Below, one piece after another: positions 29,602-37,572 of a stretch of DNA of 60,086 nt. Position 1 is the first letter of the stretch, and each line of letters opens with the position of its first letter. Made by a program: the position numbers and the translations under genes. Below the pieces are notes generated by a model. The model worked only from the letters and a program-made list of their open reading frames with translations, was not told the origin of the DNA and made no database searches. The stretch comes from Acidobacteriota bacterium (GTDB lineage Bacteria; Acidobacteriota; Terriglobia; Bryobacterales; Bryobacteraceae), in the NCBI GenBank assembly GCA_018268835.1, contig JAFDVU010000016.1, positions 1 to 60,086 on the forward strand, given 5' to 3'.

Positions 29602-30266
29602 TGTAGGTCCGTGTAGAGGAAGTCGCCCGCGGCGTGGCGTTCCCCGGTTTCAATCGCCAGCGGCGCGCGGAACATCGGTCCCGCGTAAGCGAAGGTGTGG
29701 AACTCGCCGTTCTCCCCGCAGGGGTCCGCCGTGGACGGCAGCGCGTCCAGGAGCGAGGCGTCGAACTCGCGCCCGGCGAAGGATTCGTCCAGCACGCGCG
29801 TATCGATGCATGCCAGGCGCGCGCGCAGACCGCCGGCGATCATCTTGCGCGCCAGTTCGTCCGTGGGCAACTGCCACAGCGGAAACAGCGGCGTCAGGCC
29901 GCTCCCCGCCAGTTGCTTCTCGCGGTAGGCGCGGATGTCCGCCAGGTAGAGATCGCCGAACGCGATGGCGTCGAAACCTTCGGCCACCGCGCGGCGGCAG
30001 GCATCGGCCATGCGCGCTTCGTACTCCTCGTTGCTGCACGGCCAGGGCAAAGGAACCTGCCACAGCGGCAAGGCCGCCGCGCCGGCCTGCGCTTCCGCCA
30101 GCGTACGCCGCACGCCGTGCATGGCCACGCGATCCGCGGCTTCGTTGATCGTGCTCAGCAGCGCGGCCACGGGCGCACCCTGCCCGCGCAGCACGTGCAA
30201 CATCCACGCGCTGTCCTTACCGGAACTCCAGGCCAGCAGGATTTTCTTCGCCGCCGCGGCGGACAT
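29580..30266 (-). CDS. PP-loop ATPase, diphthine-ammonia ligase-like
   Basis: A 228-residue adenine-nucleotide alpha hydrolase. The PP-loop LAWSSGKDSAW is at residues 10-20; GFDAIAFGDLYLADIRAYRE and ENGEFHTFAY are the conserved motifs of the Dph6/MJ0570 family. Bacteria do not make diphthamide, and family members are often found near B12 genes, where an amidation or adenylation step is presumed. It lies 7 nt after the DUF6580 gene. Confidence 0.8.
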   Translation of the reverse strand: MSAAAAKKILLAWSSGKDSAWMLHVLRGQGAPVAALLSTINEAADRVAMHGVRRTLAEAQAGAAALPLWQVPLPWPCSNEEYEARMADACRRAVAEGFDAIAFGDLYLADIRAYREKQLAGSGLTPLFPLWQLPTDELARKMIAGGLRARLACIDTRVLDESFAGREFDASLLDALPSTADPCGENGEFHTFAYAGPMFRAPLAIETGERHAAGDFLYTDLQCPASSR

Positions 30267-30273
30267 CGCCGGG

Positions 30274-30801
30274 CTACGCGGCCTGCGCCGCCACGCGCTC
30301 GCCCCGCGCCACCGCGCGGCTCAACCACGCGTGCAGACCGAACAGCAGGCCGGAGTACAGCAGGTCGCTGGCCAGGGTGCGCGCGAAGAACGGCACGCCC
30401 GCGGAATAGCATGCCAGCACGCCGCTCAGCGTGTGGGGATACATGTTGCTGGCGCCGAGCCAGGCGAAGTTGGTGATCAGGAAGAACTGGATGCTGCCCG
30501 CCAGAGCCCCCGCGCCGATGGCCAGCGGGCTCTCGGTGGAGCGCAGCCGCGTGCCGATCCACACGCTGATCATGAAGCTCAGGTACACCAGAGGCGTGGC
30601 GCGCGAATACCCGCCCAGGAGCGGATCGGTGATCGCCATCAGCGCCAGCGGCAGCGCATAGGCCTTCCAGCCGCGCAGGCGCGCGCCGGCGAACAGGCTC
30701 ATCGCCCCTACCGGAGCGAAGTTCAGTTGCTGGGTAACGCGGATGAGCGCTCCCAAAACAAGCAATCCCATGGCCAGCGGCCTCGCCGAACTCTTGTGCA
30801 T
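30274..30801 (-). CDS. DUF6580 integral membrane protein
   Basis: A 175-residue protein with about five membrane helices (MGLLVLGALIRVTQQLNF; YALPLALMAITDPLLGG; PLVYLSFMISVWIGT; LAIGAGALAGSIQFFLITNF; ARTLASDLLYSGLLFGLHAW). The size and topology resemble substrate-binding S components of ECF transporters. Its place in the B12 operon suggests transport of cobalamin or a precursor. The second of two close ATG codons was chosen (30801) because AAGGAG lies 6 nt before it. Confidence 0.75.
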   Translation of the reverse strand: MHKSSARPLAMGLLVLGALIRVTQQLNFAPVGAMSLFAGARLRGWKAYALPLALMAITDPLLGGYSRATPLVYLSFMISVWIGTRLRSTESPLAIGAGALAGSIQFFLITNFAWLGASNMYPHTLSGVLACYSAGVPFFARTLASDLLYSGLLFGLHAWLSRAVARGERVAAQAA

Positions 30802-30859
30802 CGACATCTCCTTCTTACCTCCTCATTATGTACCACGGTTGGCGCCGCTTCCGGCGCCC

Positions 30860-31474
30860 CTACTTTTCTCCACTTGCCGAACGGTTGGGCTGCCACAACG
30901 TTTCCGGACTCCCGGTCCGGTGGCCCGCCCAGCGGCTCCATACGAACAATGCGTCGCTCAACCGGTTCAAATACCGGATCGCCTCTTCGGGCACACTCTC
31001 CGCGCGCGCCAGCGCCACGCAGGCCCTTTCCGCGCGGCGGCACACCGTGCGCGCCACGTGCAGTTCCGCGTCCAGACGGCTGCCGCCCGGCAGAACGAAC
31101 GAGCGCAGCGGTTCGAGCGGCTCGTTCATCCGGTCCATCTCCCGCTCCAGGCGCTCGATCTCCACTTCGGTCACGCGCGGCTGCCTGGGATGCACGTCCT
31201 CGGGCAGCGTGGCCAGAATCGAGCCCAGGTTGAACAACTCGTGCTGCACGCGCAGCAGGATCGCGACCAGTTCTCCCAGGCCCAGATCCCGCGCCGTGAC
31301 CCCCGCCACGCCGATGAACGCGTTGAGTTCGTCCACCGTGCCGTAGGCTTCGATCCGCGGACTGTCTTTGCCCACCCGCTGTCCGCCCGCCAGGGCGGTC
31401 TCGCCCTTGTCTCCCTGCCGCGTGTAGACGCGGTTGATGGCCAGACGCGGCTCGCTGAATCGCTCTTCGCTCAC
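30860..31474 (-). CDS. pduO: Cob(I)alamin adenosyltransferase, PduO type
   Basis: A 204-residue enzyme that transfers adenosyl from ATP to Co(I) of corrinoids to make coenzyme B12. The signature TRQGDKGETALAGGQRVGKD and IEAYGTVDELNAFIG is at the N-terminus; the C-terminal half has the helical bundle with RTVCRRAERACVAL and RYLNRLSDALFVWSRW. The GTG at 31474 was chosen because it overlaps the receptor's stop as GTGA and has GAGGGG 4 nt upstream; an ATG at 31495 is also possible. Confidence 0.93.
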   Translation of the reverse strand: MSEERFSEPRLAINRVYTRQGDKGETALAGGQRVGKDSPRIEAYGTVDELNAFIGVAGVTARDLGLGELVAILLRVQHELFNLGSILATLPEDVHPRQPRVTEVEIERLEREMDRMNEPLEPLRSFVLPGGSRLDAELHVARTVCRRAERACVALARAESVPEEAIRYLNRLSDALFVWSRWAGHRTGSPETLWQPNRSASGEK

Positions 31475-33642
31475 TGTCCCCTCGCAATGGTCCATTTGAC
31501 CCCGGCGACGAAGTTCAACAAGGGCGAGGGGAACCCGAACACCTCCTCGTAATGCCGGTCCAGCGCGTTGCGCAGGTTACCGTAGAGCGTCATCCCCTGC
31601 CCGAGCGAGTAGTTCACATTCAGCCCGATATTGCTGAACCCCGGATTCCAGAACAGGCCGCTGCCCGCGCCGTAGGACGGCTCCTCGAAGAGCGCCCGCC
31701 CGCGGAAGTAGCCGGTGACGTCCGCCGCCACGCGCCCGCGCGAAAACGCCGCCGTGAAGTTGCCGGAGTGCTCCGGACGCCGCGTGAGCTGCTGCCCCAC
31801 GGTAAACGGCAGCGGCGCCTGGGCGTCGCTGCCGTCGAGCGAGAGGATGCGGGTTTCCAGCAGCGTGTAGCCGCCGCTCACCAGCACCCACCGCGCCGGA
31901 CGCAGCCGCGCCGAGAACTCCGCCCCCTGCGCCTGCGAATTCGCCAGGTTGGCCGACTTGTAATGGCTCAGCGTCGTCAGCGATCCGCCCAGCGTCACGA
32001 TCAGGTCGTAGTAACGGTTGTAGAAGTACGTGCCGTCCACCATGAGCATACCGTGCAGCAGCGCCCGCTCCACGCCGGCATCCACGCTGCGCGTACGCTC
32101 CGGCTTGAGCGCCGGATTATTGGTGAAGGCCAGTTCGAATCCGCTCGGCGGACGCAGCCCCATCCCGAAGGAGGAGTGCAGGCGCGTGCCCCCCAGCGAG
32201 TACGCCGCGGCCACTTTCGGATTCACCCGCGAAATGTTGCTGGCCGGGAAATCGGGCCGCGAGTAGCCGTCCGAAGGAATCGCCGGCGTGCGGAAGAATT
32301 CGGCCCGTACTCCGGTGGAAAGGTACAGCCGGCCGATATCGTAGCGGTTCTCCGCGTACACCGCGGCCTCATTGCGCCGCAGCGGGAACGTGCTGTAGCT
32401 CGCATCCGTGATGTATGAGTTTTTGACCTCCTCGCGCCCGCCCGCGACCCCGAACGAGGCTACATCGTGCGGCGAGATGCGCACCACCGTCCGCGCCTCG
32501 CCCTCGGCGCGAAGGTCCTTGTTGAAGCTGAAGCCGTACTTGCTCTGAAAACCGCTGTTGTAGAGGAAAAAGTTGCCGGTGATCTCTTCGCGCACCCGCG
32601 GGCTCAGGTCCGCTTCGTAATGGCCGCCGTACGAAGAAAAGTTGTTCTTCGCGCGGCTCACCGTATCGATGCCGGTGAAGATGTGCATCGGATTGGAGCC
32701 CCACGGCCCGGGTTCGCCCTCTTCGTTCGAATCGAAGAAGCCGTGCAGCCCGATGCGCTGCCGCGTGAAGGCGCGCGAGACCCTTAACGTCACGTCCTCG
32801 TTGCGGTAGTCGCTGTTCACCACCGGCCCGTCGTTGTCGTAGCGCGAGGCCGAGGCCACCAGCCCGAAACCTGCCAGCGTGCCGCTGCCGGTCGCGCCGA
32901 AACGCCGCTCCCAGTGGCTGCCGCCCTCGGCCATCAGGTCGAGTTCGGGCTCCGAGCCGGGACGCCGCGTGGTGATTTCGATCGCACCGGTGTTGGCGTA
33001 GGAGCCGTATACGGCCGATTGCGCTCCGCGCACCACGTCGATGTGGTCCACCGCTTCCGCCGGGATGTGGGCGAAGTCGAAGGAGCCGCCGAAACTGTTC
33101 ACCGGCACGCCGTCGATCTCCACCAGGGTCATGTTGGAGTTGCCGCCGCGCAGGAACAGGCTGCTCACGGCGCCCGGATATCCGGACTGGTTGAACACCG
33201 CGCCCGGCGTGTAGCGCAGCAGGTCCATGGCGAAGGGTTCGTTGCGCCCGCGCACCTGCTCCGGCGTGATCTCGCTCACACTCGATGCCTGCGCCGCGGC
33301 CGGCAGTTCGATGGTCGATCCCACCACCTCCACCGCGTCCACCCGCGGCGCCAGTTCGAGTTGCACGCTGGCTGCCTGATCGAGCGGTACGGTGCGCGTC
33401 GCAAACCCCGGCGCCGCCACGACCAGCGAAGCGCCCTCGGTTGCCGGAACGTCCACGCGGAACGAGCCGTTGGGCGCCGACGCGGTGCGCGCCACAATCC
33501 CGGTCTGATTGGTGACCGCCAGTTGCGCGCCTCCAATGGCTGCGCCGGAGGGGTCGATGATCCGGCCGGCGATTTCGGCGGCGGAAAGCGCCCCGGTGAA
33601 TGTCAGGAAACAGGCCCAAAGGCCCAGGGAACGTTTCATCAT
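31471..33642 (-). CDS. BtuB-like TonB-dependent receptor
   Basis: A 723-residue outer-membrane receptor. It has a signal peptide (to about LSAA, residue 22), a carboxypeptidase-regulatory-like domain (residues 24-100), a plug (VSEITPEQVRGRNEPFAMDL; LFLRGGNSNMTLVEIDGVPV; VDHIDVVRGAQSAVYG) and a 22-strand-type barrel ending in FVAGVKWTIARGQ. The cobalamin riboswitch directly upstream identifies the likely substrate as vitamin B12 or another corrinoid. The addition of the regulatory-like domain is not found in E. coli BtuB. It overlaps pduO. Confidence 0.92.
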   Translation of the reverse strand: MMKRSLGLWACFLTFTGALSAAEIAGRIIDPSGAAIGGAQLAVTNQTGIVARTASAPNGSFRVDVPATEGASLVVAAPGFATRTVPLDQAASVQLELAPRVDAVEVVGSTIELPAAAQASSVSEITPEQVRGRNEPFAMDLLRYTPGAVFNQSGYPGAVSSLFLRGGNSNMTLVEIDGVPVNSFGGSFDFAHIPAEAVDHIDVVRGAQSAVYGSYANTGAIEITTRRPGSEPELDLMAEGGSHWERRFGATGSGTLAGFGLVASASRYDNDGPVVNSDYRNEDVTLRVSRAFTRQRIGLHGFFDSNEEGEPGPWGSNPMHIFTGIDTVSRAKNNFSSYGGHYEADLSPRVREEITGNFFLYNSGFQSKYGFSFNKDLRAEGEARTVVRISPHDVASFGVAGGREEVKNSYITDASYSTFPLRRNEAAVYAENRYDIGRLYLSTGVRAEFFRTPAIPSDGYSRPDFPASNISRVNPKVAAAYSLGGTRLHSSFGMGLRPPSGFELAFTNNPALKPERTRSVDAGVERALLHGMLMVDGTYFYNRYYDLIVTLGGSLTTLSHYKSANLANSQAQGAEFSARLRPARWVLVSGGYTLLETRILSLDGSDAQAPLPFTVGQQLTRRPEHSGNFTAAFSRGRVAADVTGYFRGRALFEEPSYGAGSGLFWNPGFSNIGLNVNYSLGQGMTLYGNLRNALDRHYEEVFGFPSPLLNFVAGVKWTIARGQ

Positions 33643-33671
33643 GTCAGGCCCCTCCCACGAGAGCCGCTACG

Positions 33672-33830
33672 AGCGTTCACCTTCTGGCCGGTCTCCTGAC
33701 TCGCGCTTCACCGGGGCGGCCCGCCTTCCCATTCCGTCACCGGAACAGTGGCACACGGGGCCGCTCCTCCGCGCTCACAGTAGCGGGGCTGTGCCGGATT
33801 TTCACCGGCTTCCCGTTCACCAGAGGCTTT
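33672..33830 (-). promoter_or_regulatory. Cobalamin riboswitch
   Basis: On the minus strand the RNA shows GGTGAACGGGAAGCCGGTG, AATCCGGCACAGCCCCGC and ACTGT, the B12 box GCCACTG (33752-33746) and GAGTCAGGAGACCGGCC near its 3' end, all in the order of the RF00174 consensus. It ends about 30 nt before the receptor start. It should lower expression of the receptor operon when adenosyl- or other cobalamins are abundant. Confidence 0.95.
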
Positions 33831-33845
33831 AGAGCTACGTTTCCG

Positions 33846-33873
33846 AGTGTACACTAAATCCAGAACTTGTCAT
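33846..33873 (-). promoter_or_regulatory. Promoter of the B12 riboswitch operon
   Basis: Minus-strand ATGACA (33873-33868), a 16-nt spacer and TACACT (33851-33846), just upstream of the riboswitch. The -35 box overlaps the start codon of the divergent TPR gene. Confidence 0.5.
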
Positions 33874-35572
33874 GCGGAATCTTTGCCACGGTATCGCGCG
33901 CCTGGCTCTGGCCGTGGCGGTCGCCGGCGCGTTTTTCAGCGCTTCCGCGGCCGACACCAAGCCGGACCGGAAGAAGTCCCAGGCCGCGGTAGAACGCGGG
34001 CGCAAGGCCGACCAGGCGGGCAAGCGCGACGAAGCCGTCGCCGCGTACACCGACGCCCTGGAGGCCGATCCCTCGAACCCCGAGGCCCTGCGCCTGCGCG
34101 CGCTCGATTACAAGGCCGCCGGCGACCTCGTCAAGGCGCGCGCGGACCTGGACAAAGCCGTCGAAGTGGCTCCCGGCGACGCCGAGGTCTACTACGCGCG
34201 TGGCCAGCTCCTGCTGACTACCAAACAGTACGAGGCTGCCATCGGCGATCTCACGCTCGCGCTCAACCTCAACCTGGCGCGCACCGAGGTCTACACCGCG
34301 CGCGGCAAGGCCCACAACGAACTCCACCATTGGGACGCCGCCATGCAGGACTTCAACGAGGCCATCAAGCTCCGCCTCGATAACTGGGAGCCTTACCTCG
34401 GCCGCGGCATTGCCCGCGCCGAGTTGCGCCGCTACCGCGACGCCGTGGAGGACTTCGACTCCTGCATCGCGCGCAAGCCGGACGCCGAAGAGTGCTACGT
34501 GGAGCGCGCCCTGGCCTACAGCGGCGTTTCCGATTTCAACCACGCGCAGAGCGACCTGACGCGCGCACTCGGCATGAATCCTGACGACCTGCGCGCCTGG
34601 CGCGTGCGCGGCGCCGTGCGCGAACGCCTCGGCGACGATCCCGGCGCCGTCGCCGACTACTCCGAAGCCATCCGCCGCGACCCCAACGATGTGCGCCTCT
34701 TCATGGCCCGCAGCAGCGTCTACGTGCGCCTCAAGAAATACCAGGAATCCCTCGAAGACCGCGAAAAGGCGGTCCAACTCGACCCCAAGGACCCGGACGT
34801 CTACATCGCCCGCGGCGGTTCCTACCACCTGCTCGGCCAGCACGAAAAAGGCTTCGCCGACCGCACCACCGCGATTCGCCTCAACCCGTCCAACCCCGTG
34901 GCCTGGACCGCGCGCGGCGACGCCTACTTCCTGCTCGAACGCTGGGACGAAGCCCTCGCGGATCTCGACGAAGCCGTGCGGTTGGACCCGGGCAACCGCG
35001 AAACCGCCCAGTTGCGAGCCGTGGCCAAAGCCCACGTCGATGAGAAGATCGCCGAAGCCAGGGCCAAGGAGAAGTTGCCCGATACGCCGCAGGTGAGCCT
35101 GCCCGCACCCGCCGCCGTGCCGCCGCCGGCCGCCGCGCCTTCGCCGGCGCCGCAAGTGGCTGCCGCGCCCCCGCCGCCGCCTCAACCCGCCGTCCCCGCA
35201 ACTCCAGCGCCCGCGCCGGTGGTGAAACGCCCCCCGCCGGCGCAAAAAGTCCTCACCGCGGCCGACTATCACGCGCAGGGCCGCAAGCTGATTCAGGATG
35301 AGAAGTTCCAGGAGGCGCTCGCTCCGCTTTCCCAGGCCGTGGCGCTCGATCCGTTCCTGGCCGCCGCATTCAACGCGCGCGGCTACTGCTATACCCGCCT
35401 CAGAAAGTATCCCGAAGCGCTGGCCGATTTCGACCAGGCCATCAAGCTGAATCCGGCCTACGCCAACGCGTATACCAACCGTGCGGTCGCGCGGCGTGCG
35501 TCCGGGGACAAAACGGGGGCCGAAGCCGACCAGGCCAAGGCACGGGAGTTGCTCAAGACCGCGAAGCAGTAG
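33872..35572 (+). CDS. Secreted TPR-repeat protein
   Basis: A 566-residue protein with a signal peptide (ending near FFSASAAD). About ten tetratricopeptide repeats run from residue 30 to 395 (for example AVAAYTDALEADPSNPEALR; DLDKAVEVAPGDAEVYYARG). A Pro/Ala-rich linker (about 405-455) separates three further repeats (FQEALAPLSQAVALDPFLAA; ALADFDQAIKLNPAYANAYT). It should be a periplasmic or cell-surface scaffold. It is divergent from the B12 operon; its ATG overlaps that operon's -35 box. Confidence 0.85.
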   Translation: MRNLCHGIARLALAVAVAGAFFSASAADTKPDRKKSQAAVERGRKADQAGKRDEAVAAYTDALEADPSNPEALRLRALDYKAAGDLVKARADLDKAVEVAPGDAEVYYARGQLLLTTKQYEAAIGDLTLALNLNLARTEVYTARGKAHNELHHWDAAMQDFNEAIKLRLDNWEPYLGRGIARAELRRYRDAVEDFDSCIARKPDAEECYVERALAYSGVSDFNHAQSDLTRALGMNPDDLRAWRVRGAVRERLGDDPGAVADYSEAIRRDPNDVRLFMARSSVYVRLKKYQESLEDREKAVQLDPKDPDVYIARGGSYHLLGQHEKGFADRTTAIRLNPSNPVAWTARGDAYFLLERWDEALADLDEAVRLDPGNRETAQLRAVAKAHVDEKIAEARAKEKLPDTPQVSLPAPAAVPPPAAAPSPAPQVAAAPPPPPQPAVPATPAPAPVVKRPPPAQKVLTAADYHAQGRKLIQDEKFQEALAPLSQAVALDPFLAAAFNARGYCYTRLRKYPEALADFDQAIKLNPAYANAYTNRAVARRASGDKTGAEADQAKARELLKTAKQ

Positions 35573-35575
35573 ACC

Positions 35576-35842
35576 CTACATCAGGCGCGGACGGCTCTGT
35601 TCGTTGTCCACCAGGCCGTCGAAAATGGCCAGCACCTGCTTGCGGTAGGCGTAGACGCGGCGCAGATTTTCCCGAAATCCGATCTCGAAATCCGACGCCC
35701 TCATCCATTTATCCATCATGGAGCGGGGCACGTCGATGTCCTGCCGCAGGCTGTCCAGATCGTGCCCGCGAAGAAACAGGCCGTAAAAGAAAGCGGCTTC
35801 CCGTTGTGGCGCCAGTGGATCGAGGTCGTCTCTCGCCGTCAT
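35576..35842 (-). CDS. Small helical protein, unknown function
   Basis: An 88-residue mostly helical protein. It contains REAAFFYGLFLRGHDLDSL, then VPRSMMDKWMRA, which could be a helix-turn-helix, and ENLRRVYAYRKQVLAIFDGL. The ATG at 35842 (MTARDD) was preferred to an upstream start because the first 17 residues of the longer frame look non-coding. It ends 3 nt from the convergent TPR gene. No family recognised. Confidence 0.55.
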   Translation of the reverse strand: MTARDDLDPLAPQREAAFFYGLFLRGHDLDSLRQDIDVPRSMMDKWMRASDFEIGFRENLRRVYAYRKQVLAIFDGLVDNEQSRPRLM

Positions 35843-35941
35843 AAAACACTCAGCGAAAATGCCAGTATACCGACGCCCCCCCGAGTCGGGCAAGTGCCGC
35901 GGGAAGCGGCTTTCCCTGCCTGTTAAGATAGGAACAAAATC

Positions 35942-36304
35942 ATGCCCACCCTGATCCCGTCACCGCAGCGCATTGTGCCCGCGGGCAACAAGCCCAAACT
36001 GATCGATGAATATGTCGGACGTGTGAATAGCTCGACCGAGGCAGTCAGTGTGGCTCATATGCGCAGTCCGGGCGGGTGGGTCGAACCGTGCCAGACGCCG
36101 GAGTTCGACGAGTTCACGGTCGTGCTGCGGGGACTACTTCGCGTTGAGCACCGCGATGGCGTGCTCGATGTGCGTGCCGGCCAGGCCGTCGTTACCCACC
36201 GCGGCGAGTGGATCCGTTACAGCACTCCCCAGGACGATGGTGCCGAATATATCGCGGTCTGCCTCCCGGCTTTTTCTCCGGAAACCGTTCACCGCGACGC
36301 CTGA
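35942..36304 (+). CDS. Cupin-domain protein
   Basis: A 120-residue single cupin barrel. Motif 1 is EPCQTPEFDEFTVVLRGLLR and motif 2 VRAGQAVVTHRGEWIRY, but the metal-binding His-x-His of motif 1 is replaced (Glu and Gln remain), so metal binding is uncertain. Small cupins of this kind store or bind small ligands or act as isomerases. It is isolated between divergent and convergent neighbours. Confidence 0.75.
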   Translation: MPTLIPSPQRIVPAGNKPKLIDEYVGRVNSSTEAVSVAHMRSPGGWVEPCQTPEFDEFTVVLRGLLRVEHRDGVLDVRAGQAVVTHRGEWIRYSTPQDDGAEYIAVCLPAFSPETVHRDA

Positions 36305-36308
36305 TTCT

Positions 36309-36683
36309 CTAGGATCCGGCCTGCGCGGCGGCCTTTGCACCCCGCGTCTTGAACTCGTACCTTTCGATGCGAACCGCCGCGCGATCCACCTCCGCGCGAA
36401 CCACCCTCCCGGTTGCCACAAACTGCAATGGACACGTCCCATCCAGACGCGCGGGCCAATTCACGGACAACTCCACCATGCGGCCCAGGGGCAGCCTTTC
36501 CTCGGTCGTGAACAGAATTCCACCGCTCCCTATGTTGAGCGTTGTACCCGAGCCTGTGACCTGCTGGGTCTTCGATTGCACCACCCGATACCGCACATCT
36601 TCCTTCAGCGGAAACCGATTGGTGCCTCGCCTCTCCAGAAGTCCTCCGACCCGAGCACTGTTTACTTCCGTGCCTATATCCAT
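36309..36683 (-). CDS. PilZ-domain protein
   Basis: A 124-residue stand-alone PilZ domain, the cyclic-di-GMP receptor family. RRGTNRFPL matches the RxxxR switch and TLNIGSGGILFTT matches the (D/N)xSxxG motif. It has no other domain. It may couple c-di-GMP to motility or polysaccharide output. It ends 4 nt from the convergent cupin gene, and its start faces larB across 138 nt. Confidence 0.85.
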   Translation of the reverse strand: MDIGTEVNSARVGGLLERRGTNRFPLKEDVRYRVVQSKTQQVTGSGTTLNIGSGGILFTTEERLPLGRMVELSVNWPARLDGTCPLQFVATGRVVRAEVDRAAVRIERYEFKTRGAKAAAQAGS

Positions 36684-36821
36684 TCCGTCTTATCATGCAG
36701 GTTCTTATTGCGCTTCCACAATAGGACAAGAGTTGCATATCGATGAAATTTTCTTAGTACGAATCCCTTAAATGCCCTCCTCCCCGGAAGCCCTGCGTCG
36801 ACGCTCTGTTATGCTGGCCTC

Positions 36822-37568
36822 ATGGATCGGGACCAACTCCGCGGCCTCCTCGAACAGGTTCGCTCCGGCGCCGTCGATGTCGAAAACGCCCTCGACCGCA
36901 TGCGCCACATGCCTTTCGAAGACCTCGGCTTCGCCAAAGTCGACCACCATCGCGAACTCCGCCACGGCATGCCCGAAGTGATTTTCGCCAAGGGAAAAAC
37001 GCCGCAACAGGTCCAGGCCATCGCCGAACGCCTCCTCGAACACTCCAACAACGTGCTCATCACCCGCGCCGACCCCGCCTGCGCGGATCTGGTCACTTCC
37101 AGCCTTGCCGGCGGCGAGTACCTGCCCCTTTCCGGCGTCATCCGTTTCTGGCGCGACCGCACAATTCACGGCAAAGGCCCCATTGCCGTGGTTTGCGCCG
37201 GCACCAGCGATATGTTCGTGGCTGAGGAAGCTCAGGTCACCGCCGAGTTGATGGGCAACCAGGTGGACACGATACACGACATCGGAGTGGCAGGCATCCA
37301 CCGTCTCATGCACAATCGCGAACGCCTCTGTCGCGCACGTGTCGTGGTGGTTTGCGCCGGCATGGAGGGCGCGCTGCCTAGCGCCGTCGGTGGCTTGGTT
37401 TCCTGCCCCGTGATCGCGGTCCCCACCAGCGTCGGCTACGGAGCCAGCTTCCACGGACTCGCCGCCCTGCTCGGTATGCTGAACAGTTGCGCCAGCAATG
37501 TGACCGTCGTAAACATCGACAACGGCTTCGGCGCCGGATACGTCGCCAGTCTGATCAACCACCTGTAG
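36822..37568 (+). CDS. larB: Nickel-pincer cofactor biosynthesis protein LarB
   Basis: A 248-residue protein of the AIR-carboxylase-like family that carboxylates and hydrolyses nicotinic acid adenine dinucleotide in making the Ni-pincer cofactor of lactate racemase. It has [19 protein letters not shown], the PurE-like core VVCAGTSDM and [19 protein letters not shown], and the ending [13 protein letters not shown]. larC and larE are not nearby. A TATGCT hexamer lies 7 nt before the ATG, which would fit a leaderless or very short leader transcript. It ends 4 nt from the convergent GT-C gene. Confidence 0.9.
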   Translation: MDRDQLRGLLEQVRSGAVDVENALDRMRHMPFEDLGFAKVDHHRELRHGMPEVIFAKGKTPQQVQAIAERLLEHSNNVLITRADPACADLVTSSLAGGEYLPLSGVIRFWRDRTIHGKGPIAVVCAGTSDMFVAEEAQVTAELMGNQVDTIHDIGVAGIHRLMHNRERLCRARVVVVCAGMEGALPSAVGGLVSCPVIAVPTSVGYGASFHGLAALLGMLNSCASNVTVVNIDNGFGAGYVASLINHL

Positions 37569-37572
37569 CTTT

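Noticed and set aside
33854..35272. Minus-strand open frame opposite the TPR gene
   Set aside because: A repetitive Val/Gly/Arg product that mirrors the TPR codons; no ribosome site and no family.
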